Shown here: piece after piece, positions 30,601 through 39,860 of the stretch | How positions within the stretch are numbered: position 1 is the first letter of the stretch | Layout of the letters: every line of letters starts with the position of its first letter | Assembly: GCA_015055535.1 (NCBI GenBank) | Contig: SVIA01000008.1 | Coordinates: 1-53,756 of the forward strand | Source of the DNA: Clostridiales bacterium | GTDB taxonomy: Bacteria; Bacillota; Clostridia; Christensenellales; UBA1242 | Length of the DNA: 53,756 nt | Direction of reading: 5' to 3' | Translations under genes and position numbers: made by a program | Notes under the pieces: model-generated | Databases searched by the model: none | What the model saw: only the letters and a program-made list of their open reading frames with translations | Told to the model about the DNA's origin: nothing

Positions 30601-31131
30601 ACAAAAGATGAGTATTTAATTAAAATTGGTGACAATACAGTTCCATCAATAGTAATTAATAATCAAGATGTTAACGCTCCTAGCGAATTAAAAATAAATA
30701 GCACTTTAGAATTAGATTTATCTGAAATATCAGTATCAGATGCTGGTACTACAAAAACAGCAGAAGATTTAACTAGTGAATATACAAACAATGGTGTTAA
30801 AATGTTTACTGTTAAAGTAACTGGTCCAGATGGTTCTACAATTTCTGTTAATGATGGTGCAGAATATGAATACACATTAAGTAAAACAGGTAAATATACA
30901 ATTACTTATACAGCAAGAGATAAAGCTGGTAATGAAGAAGTAATTAAAAAATATGTAGAAGTTTATGCTGATGATAGCAATTCAGTTATTTCATCTGAAA
31001 CTTGGGGTGTAGTTCTAATTGTTGTAAGTCTTGCAATTTTAGGTGGAGTAGTAATTTACTTTATTAAAACAAGAGATAAAAAACCAACAGCTAAAAAATT
31101 AACAGATAAAAAAGACAATAAAAACGATTAA
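27700..31131 (+). CDS. Large secreted surface protein with multiple Ig-like (HYR/DUF5011-type) repeats and C-terminal TM anchor
   Basis: N-terminal signal segment; repeated D-x-x-APxI...GxYTITYTAxDxAGN motifs; C-terminal TM VVLIVVSLAILGGVVIYFI plus Lys-rich tail. Confidence 0.85.
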   Translation: MKNCINKFTKITLKCLTVFAILAVGFLGIFSAPLMNIAKLMAETDYTQFVAAGLKLLNMPKSAKLNQVVKVPFGKSDSSSDVINTKILNPKGEVIFDNFAQDLTIYTSVVKNDTTKTYDLTPNKVGTYKVQYSVEGATNRNLAVQEYKIVVTGVKPVISFEENTKYIIPSVTNGSYQIVLPNPLAVDSQGYEVAEDKVLDNLEITVKDSYTNTSYNSDLAIVDDYFIKVVDGHYAFTPNAEADCTYTVTYTYTDISTGLTVSEVFEINYEKAFDANSIDLGFKFNGSMPDSLELGVEKTLPTVSVYDNNDSELKLEAYTDVNVVFVPNSTNASKYESLLDDGKDYITVATSNVVTPMYPTTDGTYKITYKISDFYNLSQNKVNKTLVYTINDVKDSTAPKTYAVKDYKDAIVFDTQDTTKVVGVKEDYEPVEVEYMIPTKVATGTEVYLPAIFAKDNFTKYENMLSSLKRVIVPESGSNTTVTTCYKEVEGTMQRVTVSPYETASYKFETPGTYTVRYEAKDEAGKYNYTGLNFTIVVEDGFVDEVAPKITMTGVPSTSKPGEVVSFNKPKVVDYIGTSSVDTDVVDKKLEIGYYYYTGSMTLDTLKAELNKVKNNETSTLVEIKEDEKDSNKLSFIAPESNVTVVAVAYDDSNNQSIEQRSISIVNIVDTTAPVISTTDTSYVNGLLSENLKQDEIINLPSLVVTDGENADYLEGHVTVVDKDGNSVSVIGAKYTISNKALSISNARFVATKSGEYTINYTINDIGGNYVVKSYIVSVTDTKAPTIEVDSTVTTVEVGETFTMPTITVKDNGEVLTNAYSEIRFVGDNNPSYRFNNGTKEFTALEAGVFTYEYYAKDEAGNETISGPYTFTAKDTINPTIELDRDLNADKHYPLEKEGDVIKAIYLPGFTAEDELNGIKETKVEVLSPSSKSLTVKAENDGTYSFVPTVDGVYTIVYTAIDNANNQTKDEYLIKIGDNTVPSIVINNQDVNAPSELKINSTLELDLSEISVSDAGTTKTAEDLTSEYTNNGVKMFTVKVTGPDGSTISVNDGAEYEYTLSKTGKYTITYTARDKAGNEEVIKKYVEVYADDSNSVISSETWGVVLIVVSLAILGGVVIYFIKTRDKKPTAKKLTDKKDNKND

Positions 31132-31140
31132 TTAAATTAA

Positions 31141-31171
31141 AATAAGGGATATAAATCCCTTATTTTTTTAT
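31141..31171 (+). terminator. Intrinsic terminator
   Basis: AATAAGGGAT-ataa-ATCCCTTATT TTTTT. Confidence 0.9.
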
Positions 31172-31261
31172 ATAATGTTTTTTTAGTTAATTTGGTTATA
31201 AATTAAAATTTGGTTTTTTCTATTATTTTTTACCAGATAAAGTTTAATTTTTTTTAAAATT

Positions 31262-31651
31262 TTATAAAATATTTTGAAAATTTGGGATTATCAAATGTTG
31301 ATAAGTTTTAGAAAAATATATTAATAAGTTTAATTCAACAATTAATTCTTCTTTTTTATTAAGTAGTGACAATGTTCTCATTTTACTAATTTGTTCACCA
31401 GCTTCTTCAATATTAATGGGATTAACTATATATGATAAAAATTCTTCAGACTTTTCCCAAAATTTATAAATTTCTTCAATGTTTGATTTTATTGGTTCAG
31501 TATTTACATTTTCTTCTTTTTCAATTAAAATAAGCAATTCTTCAGATTTGTTATATAAATTTGATAAGTTTTGTCTTAAATACATTTCTTCTAAAAAACA
31601 CAATCCAATTAATGCGCTAAAAATAAATATAATTATAAAGCCTCTTTTCAT
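31262..31651 (-). CDS. DUF4363-like membrane-anchored protein
   Basis: N-terminal TM, small helical protein directly downstream of a DUF421 gene. Confidence 0.6.
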   Translation of the reverse strand: MKRGFIIIFIFSALIGLCFLEEMYLRQNLSNLYNKSEELLILIEKEENVNTEPIKSNIEEIYKFWEKSEEFLSYIVNPINIEEAGEQISKMRTLSLLNKKEELIVELNLLIYFSKTYQHLIIPNFQNIL

Positions 31652-32367
31652 TAGTTATTACCGCCTTCAAGTGTTGTTTTTAAGATTTTATAAGGTTTGT
31701 TTTTTGCTTGAATATACATGTTTCCATCGTTGTCTAAAGTAAACACTAAAATATCTTTAATTTTATTTTCACCTGCTCGCTTGATTTGTTTTAATATAAA
31801 ATTTTCATCTATTTTTGCAAGAACCATATTTTCTTTCACAATTTTTCCATCTGAAACAATAATCATAAAAAGTCTATTTTCGCTACAATTAATATTTAAG
31901 TCTTCCTTAGTTGCGGGAGTAATTTTTGCTTTTGGAATAGCAGTTATTTTGCCATTTGTTTCAACTATAGCGTATTCTATATCATCAAAGTTGAAATAAT
32001 TTAAATTTCTTAGACTTTCTTGTATATCGTTAAGATTTAAGTTGAGCTTTTTTAGGTTTTCATAATCAATACCATTTGGGGATATAATTATAATTGGTTT
32101 TCCACTAACCAGTTTTCTAAACCAAATACTTTTTCGCATTAAAAAAGATATAACAAAGTGTATTAATAAAAGAGTTATTAAAGGAACTATACCATGAATT
32201 AATGGAATAGATGTATCTGCCATAGGTAAAGTGGCAAGGTCAGCTACAATTAAAGTTATTACAAATTCAAATGGTTGTAATTCTCCAAGTTGTCTTTTTC
32301 CCATTAATCTAAAAACTATTAATACTACGGTATAAATTATTATACATCTAGCAATTAAAGTAAACAT
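31651..32367 (-). CDS. DUF421 (YetF-like) membrane protein
   Basis: RLMGKRQLGELQPFEFVITLIVADLATLPM signature. Confidence 0.9.
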   Translation of the reverse strand: MFTLIARCIIIYTVVLIVFRLMGKRQLGELQPFEFVITLIVADLATLPMADTSIPLIHGIVPLITLLLIHFVISFLMRKSIWFRKLVSGKPIIIISPNGIDYENLKKLNLNLNDIQESLRNLNYFNFDDIEYAIVETNGKITAIPKAKITPATKEDLNINCSENRLFMIIVSDGKIVKENMVLAKIDENFILKQIKRAGENKIKDILVFTLDNDGNMYIQAKNKPYKILKTTLEGGNN

Positions 32368-32395
32368 AAAATAATTATTTCTTTTTTTTATATTT

Positions 32396-33931
32396 TTAAA
32401 CTGTCTTTTTTTTGTGTTTTTTTCTTAAAATTCTTATATTTTTAAAATTAATTAATAAGCCATTTATTGTAAATATTTTAAATATTAGACAAAACGAAAC
32501 AAAAAATATAACTCCTAAAATTGAACTAATTGCAATGGAGAAAAAGGGAGTAAATATGTTAATTAAACAATTAAAACTCCATCGATTTATTAATATGGAA
32601 GGTATTAAAAATAAACACATTTTTATTAATTCTTTAAAAAATAAGTTTTTTATATTAAGTTCTTTTTTTATCATTTTAACATTAAAATAACTAGATATTA
32701 TAAGTGATGCACCCAAACCAATTGCAAGAGAATAAATGCCAAAGAAACGTGGTAAAAAAATAACACTTAAAATTAAAGCAATGCTTCCATAAACATAATG
32801 AATAAAGCTTTTTACTTCTAGTCCCATAGAATTTAAAATACTACTTGTAATATTATTAATTCCCATAGGAAGCATAATTATAGCACAATATTCAAGCATT
32901 ATTCCGCTTGTTTCATTATTATATACAAATATTCCAATTTCTTTTCCTATGCCCATAAAACAAGGGATAAATATTAGTGAAATAAAAATAGAAAAAATTA
33001 AACTAGATTTAACTTTAGAATAAAACTCATTACTATTATTTTCAGCTTTTAATTTGGCTAAATCGGGTATTAATGCGGTAGATAACGAGCCAACGAGTGT
33101 ATTGGGTAAATATAATAACGGTAGAGTCATTCCAAGTGCTATACCAAATAAAGACATGGCTTGTTCATTAGTATAACCAATACTAACTAAACTTATTGGA
33201 ATTATAACAGACATTATCATTCCACCAAAACTAGAGACTATTCTAAGTAGTGTTATAGGGAAAGATTTTTTAATTAAAGGTTTAAATTCTCCTTTTGGAT
33301 TAGATAACTTGCCTTTATGTTTAAAATAAAATAACATACTAATTAAAGTGGAAATAATACATGCTATACTTAAACTAATTGCACAGTTAATTAAGCCCTG
33401 TTCGATTGAAGGAGAGATATTAACGAGAATAATAATTAGAATAACTTTTATAAGTTGTTCAATTAAATCTACAAAACAATTTTCAAAATGTTTTTCACGT
33501 CCCCATAATGCCCCTTTAAAGCCCACATTTAATGCTGTTCCGATTAAAGCGGGTAGTAAAGCAATTAATACTGAGGCTATTAGAGATTCTTTAGAAATAA
33601 GTGTTATAATTGGTCTAAAAACAATTGTTAATATGCAAATAACAACAGCAAGTACAAAAGAAACAATGGTTGCAGCAGTAACCATTTTATTTTCTTTATT
33701 AAATTCCTTTTTTGCACGATATTCAGCAGATAACCTTGACACTGTTAAAGGAATTCCGCTTGAAATTATTGTTAGAAAAACTGAAAAAACGCTTAAGCTA
33801 ATTTGATAAATACCAATCATTTCAGCACCCAGTTCTCGGCTCATAAAAATGCGAATAACAAAACCCATTATACGCGTTAAAACTGAAAAAAAAGTTATAA
33901 TAAATACTGCTTTAAAAAGATTTTTAAACAT
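32396..33931 (-). CDS. SpoVB/MurJ-like MOP-superfamily flippase
   Basis: Polytopic 511 aa, RIMGFVIRIFMSRELGAEMIGIYQISLSVFSVFLTIISSGIPLTVSRL. Confidence 0.85.
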   Translation of the reverse strand: MFKNLFKAVFIITFFSVLTRIMGFVIRIFMSRELGAEMIGIYQISLSVFSVFLTIISSGIPLTVSRLSAEYRAKKEFNKENKMVTAATIVSFVLAVVICILTIVFRPIITLISKESLIASVLIALLPALIGTALNVGFKGALWGREKHFENCFVDLIEQLIKVILIIILVNISPSIEQGLINCAISLSIACIISTLISMLFYFKHKGKLSNPKGEFKPLIKKSFPITLLRIVSSFGGMIMSVIIPISLVSIGYTNEQAMSLFGIALGMTLPLLYLPNTLVGSLSTALIPDLAKLKAENNSNEFYSKVKSSLIFSIFISLIFIPCFMGIGKEIGIFVYNNETSGIMLEYCAIIMLPMGINNITSSILNSMGLEVKSFIHYVYGSIALILSVIFLPRFFGIYSLAIGLGASLIISSYFNVKMIKKELNIKNLFFKELIKMCLFLIPSILINRWSFNCLINIFTPFFSIAISSILGVIFFVSFCLIFKIFTINGLLINFKNIRILRKKHKKKTV

Positions 33932-33982
33932 ATTTAATTATATTAATGAAATTTTAAAAATATAATATGATAAGGAGAAAAT

Positions 33983-34294
33983 ATGGAAATTGAAATTTTA
34001 GAAAATAAAGATTTTTTTTATAAAGTAAAAAAACAAGATACTTTAAATAGTGTTTCAAATATGTTTAAAATTAGTGAAGGACAAATAATTAAAGATAACA
34101 ATTTAAATTCAAAATTATTAGAGGAAGGTGATGTTTTATATATAAAAGAAGAAAATAATTTTTTATATTCAGTTAAGCCTTTAGATACATTACATAGCTT
34201 GTCTATAAAATTTGGTGTAAGCAAAGAATATATTATTAAAAAAAATGAGTTAACTTCAAACAATTTATTTATTGGGCAAATAATAGTTTTATAA
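33983..34294 (+). CDS. Small protein with two LysM domains
   Basis: YKVKKQDTLNSVSNMFKISEGQIIKDNN and YSVKPLDTLHSLSIKFGVSKEYIIKKN. Confidence 0.85.
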   Translation: MEIEILENKDFFYKVKKQDTLNSVSNMFKISEGQIIKDNNLNSKLLEEGDVLYIKEENNFLYSVKPLDTLHSLSIKFGVSKEYIIKKNELTSNNLFIGQIIVL

Positions 34295-34295
34295 A

Positions 34296-34325
34296 AAAGG
34301 CCTATTTTATAATAGGCCTTTTTTG
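34296..34325. terminator. Bidirectional terminator between convergent genes
   Basis: AAAAGGCCTATTttataATAGGCCTTTTTT. Confidence 0.85.
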
Positions 34326-34328
34326 TTA

Positions 34329-37300
34329 TTATTTTTTATTTTTAAACTTTTTCTTAGCTTTAGCTTCTTGTTTTTCAAGTTTTAATTGTTTTCTATATGC
34401 TTTATATTCTTGAACTAACAATCTTTCTTCTTCTAAAATCATTTCAATTTCTTTTTCAATTTCTAAATATTTATTAATTAATTCATTTCTTCTAGCAATA
34501 TAGCGTTCGTGTCTTAATTGCTTAATTTTAGCTTTAGCTTCAGCTTTTAATTTTCTTGTTTCATCAACAGCTGGTTTTACTGTAATATCTTTATATTTTT
34601 CTTTAACTTTTTCTTCAATTTTTCTATTTTCTACTTTAATTTCTTCTTTTAAAGTTTTAGTGTTTTTGTATTCTTCTTTAGTAGTATCTAGTTCTTTTTG
34701 AATTTCAAGTAATTTTTCTCTTAATGCTTTTAATTTTTCTTCTCTTAAAATTAGTTGTTGTCTTCTTTCATGTTCTTTTACAATTGTTTTTGCTCTATCA
34801 TAATCTCTAACTTTTGTTTTAACAGGCAAGTGAATATTTAAACTTCTAATTAAAGCTCCAACCATAGCAATTAATAATGCTAAAGCAATAATTAGTGTAG
34901 GAATTACTAAAAAGTCGAAGTTTGTAGCGCCTGTAGTTGTTGTTGATGAATTGTTAGAATCTTCTTCAGATGTATTAGTGTCACCAATAATTAAAGTTTT
35001 ATCATCATTTTCTGTTATACTATCTTTAGCTGCAGTAAATTCAGTTTGTTCAATAGAAGAAATGCTTAAATTATCAAAGAATACATAACCTCTTGTTAAA
35101 GCATTTTCATTACCCATACTTAAATTAAATGCAATGTCTGTATCGCTTGTTGCTGAAATAAAGAAAGTATATGTTTCATAGCTAGATCCTGTAACAATTC
35201 CAGTAAAGCTTTGATTAATTCCAGTTAATTCTATTTTAGCTCCAAATGGAATAACTTCATTATTTTCATCGTATTGAGTATTTAATTCTTCTTGATTAGC
35301 ATTTAAAGTTTTAACACTTACTGTAACTTTATAATATTTTCCGCTAGTTAATTTATAAGTTTGTGTTTTTAAAGTATAATAAGCGTCTGTAATATTATGA
35401 ATAGTTAAAACATAAGGACTATTAACATAACCAACATCTAAAGTTGGGTGAGTGCTTACATTTAAAATACCAGTTTCAGCAATTCCTGTTGAAGAATTTA
35501 AATTTCCAGTAAAGTTTAAAGCTTCATAATAATAATTAGTTGTATTATCTGATTTAATATTTAAATCTACTTTAGATAGATCTGTTTTATAAGTTAAGTT
35601 GTTTAAAGTTGCGTTTGTAAATTCTGTTTCTTCAATTGTTTCTAATTTTGCATTATCGATAAATACATAACCTTTATTAGCATTTGTTTCAGTACCAAAA
35701 TTAATTGTTAAATTAGCTGTTTTTTCGTTATTAAATGTTTTTACATAAAATACTACTTCTTTCCAAGTGCTATTAGTTTCAATATTTTTAACTTGACCTA
35801 AAACTTCATTTTCTGTTGAAAGAGTTACGCTAACATTATTATTTATAATGCTTTGAGTATTTATACTAACACTTACTTTATAAAAACTTGCAGTAGAAAG
35901 TGTAAATGTTGAAGTTTTTGCAATTTGATAATCGCTTACTTTGTTTGCTAAAACTAAAACATTGTTATAACTTAATTCTGCGTTTGAGTTATTAACAGAT
36001 ACTGGGTTAACAAAAGGATAGTTTTGTTTATCAAAGTTTGTTTTATTAACATTAATTATGCCATTAAAATTATTTTCATTGTTGTTTGTAATAGTAATAT
36101 CGCTAGCAGCATAAGGGTAAGCGTCTTCAGTATTATTAATAGTAACAAAGTTGAACGCGCCATTTGCAATTGTTGGAGATTCTGTTAAGTTAGAAAAATC
36201 AACTGAATTATTGTTTGTAGTGTTTGCATTTTTATATTCATTACTAGTGATTTCTTCTAAAGTAATATTATCAAACAATGCATAACCTTGAACTAAGTTG
36301 TTTTCGCTTCCTAGTGCTAAAGTTAATTTTGCATAAGAATCTTTAAATACATTCCCGCTAATAGTAAAAGTATAAGTAATCCAATCATTTGTTAAACTAT
36401 TAGATTGTGAACTTGTACTAACAGCAGTAAAGCTTGATGTAGCAGGAGTATAAGTATTATCATTAAATGGATTTTCTTGTGTTAAATATATATTTACACC
36501 ATTAGCAGTAAATGATGATGTTTTTACATCTAAAGAAAGTTTATAATTTTTGTGTTGTTCAATTAAAATGTTATTGCTTTCAAATGCTACAAAGTCTGCT
36601 GAGTTATTGTTGATTAATAAAGCATACTTATTATTTAATCTGTTGGCGTTGCCAGGATTTGTTTCTAATTTGCTATCTTCAGTGTTAAAATAATCTCCAA
36701 TACCAACTATTTTTGCTACGTTATTAACAGTGCTAGCACCAGTTGAACTAGGTAGTTTAGTAAAGTCTGATCCAGTTTCAAAATCACCATTAATAATTCC
36801 GTTTTTAATAGAAACATCTTTACGAGTTAAAGAAATTTCTTTATGTTCTACTTTTACATTGTTTAATTGATTGTAGTATTCACTTTCACTAACAGATTTT
36901 GCACTTAAATTATCAAAGAATACACTACCAGCACTTTTGAAATTGTCTTTAGTTCCAATATATAAACTCAAGTTAACGTTTTCGTCGTTAGAAGCAGTTT
37001 TTACATAGAATCTAAATTCCTTCCAAATACCTTTTGTAGAAATATTTTCAAGTTTGCTTGTTTCAAGTGCATTTAAAGTATCATTACCTAAATATAAACT
37101 TGCAGTGCTTGAAATATCGTTATATTGAGTATAAACATAAGCAGAAATTACGTAGTGACCATTTTTAGATAATGTAAAGTTTGATGAAACATAACCAAAG
37201 CTAGAATTTAAATTTTGGTTATTAATCATTAAAACATAGTTATCTTCAGCAATTTCTGGTTTAGAAGGGTTGAACGTAAGTTTATAATTTTCACTGTTAT

Positions 37301-37571
37301 TTTCGTGAAATTTAGTTGTACTAGTATCTATAACCCCAGAAATAGTATTACCTTTAGTTCCTTCTTCGCTAAATGAATTTGGATTACCAGGTTTTGAACT
37401 ATCAAAACTTGTAAAATTAGAGTTTGATATAGTAATTTCAGTTTCTTCTGCATATAAAGGTTTATTAAAGTTTAAAAAACTAAATGCCATAAAAAAAGTA
37501 GGCATAGTAAACATTAAAACTAAAAAAGCTATAAACATTAAATTTTTAATTGTAAATTTTCTTTGTAACAT
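34329..37571 (-). CDS. Large surface protein with about four CBM-like repeats, a TM segment and a long charged cytoplasmic coiled coil
   Basis: Signal segment; repeats ending GSVFFDNLSAKS / GYALFDNITLEE / GYVFIDNAKLET / GYVFFDNLSISS; TM FLVIPTLIIALALLIAMVGALI; K/E-rich tail. Confidence 0.85.
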   Translation of the reverse strand: MLQRKFTIKNLMFIAFLVLMFTMPTFFMAFSFLNFNKPLYAEETEITISNSNFTSFDSSKPGNPNSFSEEGTKGNTISGVIDTSTTKFHENNSENYKLTFNPSKPEIAEDNYVLMINNQNLNSSFGYVSSNFTLSKNGHYVISAYVYTQYNDISSTASLYLGNDTLNALETSKLENISTKGIWKEFRFYVKTASNDENVNLSLYIGTKDNFKSAGSVFFDNLSAKSVSESEYYNQLNNVKVEHKEISLTRKDVSIKNGIINGDFETGSDFTKLPSSTGASTVNNVAKIVGIGDYFNTEDSKLETNPGNANRLNNKYALLINNNSADFVAFESNNILIEQHKNYKLSLDVKTSSFTANGVNIYLTQENPFNDNTYTPATSSFTAVSTSSQSNSLTNDWITYTFTISGNVFKDSYAKLTLALGSENNLVQGYALFDNITLEEITSNEYKNANTTNNNSVDFSNLTESPTIANGAFNFVTINNTEDAYPYAASDITITNNNENNFNGIINVNKTNFDKQNYPFVNPVSVNNSNAELSYNNVLVLANKVSDYQIAKTSTFTLSTASFYKVSVSINTQSIINNNVSVTLSTENEVLGQVKNIETNSTWKEVVFYVKTFNNEKTANLTINFGTETNANKGYVFIDNAKLETIEETEFTNATLNNLTYKTDLSKVDLNIKSDNTTNYYYEALNFTGNLNSSTGIAETGILNVSTHPTLDVGYVNSPYVLTIHNITDAYYTLKTQTYKLTSGKYYKVTVSVKTLNANQEELNTQYDENNEVIPFGAKIELTGINQSFTGIVTGSSYETYTFFISATSDTDIAFNLSMGNENALTRGYVFFDNLSISSIEQTEFTAAKDSITENDDKTLIIGDTNTSEEDSNNSSTTTTGATNFDFLVIPTLIIALALLIAMVGALIRSLNIHLPVKTKVRDYDRAKTIVKEHERRQQLILREEKLKALREKLLEIQKELDTTKEEYKNTKTLKEEIKVENRKIEEKVKEKYKDITVKPAVDETRKLKAEAKAKIKQLRHERYIARRNELINKYLEIEKEIEMILEEERLLVQEYKAYRKQLKLEKQEAKAKKKFKNKK

Positions 37572-37692
37572 AATAACTTCCTTTTATTTCTATATTTATT
37601 AACTTATTAAGTATATTATAAATACAATTTTTTTGCAAACATTTTTTGCATAAAAAACTTATAAAATTTTATTTTTTGTTAAATATTTTTAT

Positions 37693-38067
37693 ATGCAAGC
37701 ATTTAAGTCTAAAAAGTTTAAAATAATTATAAGTTTACTTGGTGGTGTTTTTGTTGGTTTTTTAAATGGTTTTTTTGGTGGTGGAGGAGGAATGGTTGTT
37801 GTTCCGCTTTTAATATTTTTATTGGGTTTAAAAGAAAAACAAGCGCATGCAACAGCTATCTTTTGCATTTTACCATTAAGTATTACCAGTTCAATAATTT
37901 ATATAACACAAGCGAATTTGAATTTAAATAATTTACTTTTTGTATCAATAGGTGTTATTGTTGGGGGAATAATAGGTTCGCTTATTTTAAAAAAAATAAA
38001 CAACAAAGTTCTTAGAGTTATTTTTGCTTTAATAATGATTATTGCTGGCGTTAAACTAATGTTTTAG
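37693..38067 (+). CDS. TauE/SafE-family half-size membrane protein (N-half-like)
   Basis: GFLNGFFGGGGGMVVVPLLIFLLGLKEKQAHATAIFCILPLS. Confidence 0.85.
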   Translation: MQAFKSKKFKIIISLLGGVFVGFLNGFFGGGGGMVVVPLLIFLLGLKEKQAHATAIFCILPLSITSSIIYITQANLNLNNLLFVSIGVIVGGIIGSLILKKINNKVLRVIFALIMIIAGVKLMF

Positions 38068-38075
38068 GTATTGTT

Positions 38076-38456
38076 ATGGAAATTTTTTTATTAATTTTAT
38101 TCGGATTACTTGGGGGAATTCTTGGTGGAATGGGTATGGGCGGAGGAACGTTATTAATTCCACTTCTAACTATTTTTGCTAAAATTAGTCAAATAGAAAG
38201 TCAAGCAATTAATTTAATTGCTTTTATTCCTATGGCAATAATTGCGCTAATTATTCACACTAAAAATAAACTGGTAAATTTTAAAGTGTCAATTCCACTA
38301 GTTATAACAGGTGTAATATTTTCAGTTCTTGGGTCTATGCTTGCAAACTCACTAAACGCCTTAACTTTAAAAGTTTTATTTGGAATATTTTTGGTGGCTT
38401 TGGGTTTATTTCAAATAGGAAGTTTGTTTTTTTTCAAAAAAGATGAAAAGCAATAG
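38076..38456 (+). CDS. TauE/SafE-family half-size membrane protein (second half)
   Basis: LLGGILGGMGMGGGTLLIPLLTIFAKISQIESQAINLIAFIPMA. Confidence 0.85.
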   Translation: MEIFLLILFGLLGGILGGMGMGGGTLLIPLLTIFAKISQIESQAINLIAFIPMAIIALIIHTKNKLVNFKVSIPLVITGVIFSVLGSMLANSLNALTLKVLFGIFLVALGLFQIGSLFFFKKDEKQ

Positions 38457-39609
38457 ATTTTTTTATAAATATTTGCTAAAATATAATGTGATTAAATTTA
38501 AAAAGATAAAAAATGAAATTAAAGATTATAAAATAACGAAGTTTGAAAATCCAAAATCAATAAAAATTTCATCTTTAATAGTTGAAAATGAAAGGCCATT
38601 TGATATTTTGATAAAAAGTGGTGATTATGTAAAAATTAATCAACCAATTTTAGAAAATGAAGTTGGTCAAAAAATATTGTCTTCTATTAGCGGAAAAATT
38701 GTAAATGTTGGACTTGAAAATAATTTAAAAAATGAACTTACATATACAATTCAAATAGAAAATGATTTTAAAAATGAAAGTATAAAATTAAGTAAATTAA
38801 CAATTAAGAACAAATTAAATTTTATAAATATTTTAAAAGATTTTGGTTTAGTTAGTAAAGATTTTTTATTATATAAATTTTTTGAAAGCTTAACTCAAAC
38901 ATTGTATGTTAATGCATATGATGATTTTTTCATTTATAATAATTTTTCACTTCTTTTAAATTTTAAAAAAGAAATATTAATATCTTTGAATAAAATTAAA
39001 AAGTTGTTTAACATAACAAAAATTGTATTTTATACGAGTAAAAATAATGAAAAAATTGTTAAAGAAATAAAAAATAATGAAGATAAAATAAAACTAAAAA
39101 AACCTTCAAAAAACGCTATAAATTTAGAAGATTTATTAAATATTTATTATGCTTTAAAAGGTGAAAACAAACAATTTTCAATAGTTTCTGTAACAGGACA
39201 AGCATTAAATGAAAGCAAGGTTTTAATGATAAAAAGAGGAACAAACATAGAAGAAATAGTTGAATTTTTGGGTGGTTTTAAACAAAATATAGAAGAAATA
39301 GAAAACTATAAATATACTTGTATGCTTGCTTATAACGATGAATTGACACTTAAAGAAAAAATTAAAAAATGTAAGGATCAAAACGACAAAGAAAAACTTA
39401 TAAAACTATTTAGTGAAAAACAAAAAGAAGCCGAAATAAATTTATATTCTAAAAGGGAAGATTATTACAAAAAATATTTAAATTGCTTAGCTGCTTGTTT
39501 TATAAGTGAAAGCAAAATAAAATATACAATTAAAGATTTTAATAACCATATTTTGAATAATATTTATGGTATTCATATGTTAAATAATGAACAATTTAAA
39601 AAAAAATAA
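38443..39609 (+). CDS. RnfC-like protein lacking the expected 4Fe-4S motifs
   Basis: PFDILIKSGDYVKINQPIL...SSISGKIVNVG barrel-like motif; SVTGQALNESKVLMIKRGTNIEEIVEFLGGF; no CxxCxxCxxxCP. Confidence 0.6.
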   Translation: MKSNRFFYKYLLKYNVIKFKKIKNEIKDYKITKFENPKSIKISSLIVENERPFDILIKSGDYVKINQPILENEVGQKILSSISGKIVNVGLENNLKNELTYTIQIENDFKNESIKLSKLTIKNKLNFINILKDFGLVSKDFLLYKFFESLTQTLYVNAYDDFFIYNNFSLLLNFKKEILISLNKIKKLFNITKIVFYTSKNNEKIVKEIKNNEDKIKLKKPSKNAINLEDLLNIYYALKGENKQFSIVSVTGQALNESKVLMIKRGTNIEEIVEFLGGFKQNIEEIENYKYTCMLAYNDELTLKEKIKKCKDQNDKEKLIKLFSEKQKEAEINLYSKREDYYKKYLNCLAACFISESKIKYTIKDFNNHILNNIYGIHMLNNEQFKKK

Positions 39610-39657
39610 AAAAAAGATTGAATATTTTTTTATTTGTGATATAATATTAAAGATTTT

Positions 39658-39849
39658 ATGGAGAAAGGTGTTATGAAAGATAAAATTGAAGAAGTAAAAT
39701 GTTTGTTGGGTGGATTTAATTGTGGAGCTTGTGGCTATGATAATTGTAAAGAATTAGCAATAGCTATTGTAAATAAAAAAGCAAGTCCAGAAGAATGTTT
39801 ACCAATAGATGAAGAGAATATTGATACTATTAAAAATTTACTAAAATAA
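39658..39849 (+). CDS. Mini-protein consisting of an RnfB-type FeS (PF04060-like) domain
   Basis: LLGGFNCGACGYDNCKELAIAIVNKKASPEECLP: C-x2-C-x4-C-x17-C pattern, 63 aa (possible start at M6). Confidence 0.8.
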   Translation: MEKGVMKDKIEEVKCLLGGFNCGACGYDNCKELAIAIVNKKASPEECLPIDEENIDTIKNLLK

Positions 39850-39860
39850 AAGGAAAAATT

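Noticed and set aside
31479-33806. Plus-strand ORFs 31479-31742, 31718-31999, 32412-32690 and 33348-33806
   Set aside because: Antisense to well-supported DUF4363, DUF421 and SpoVB-like genes, no SD
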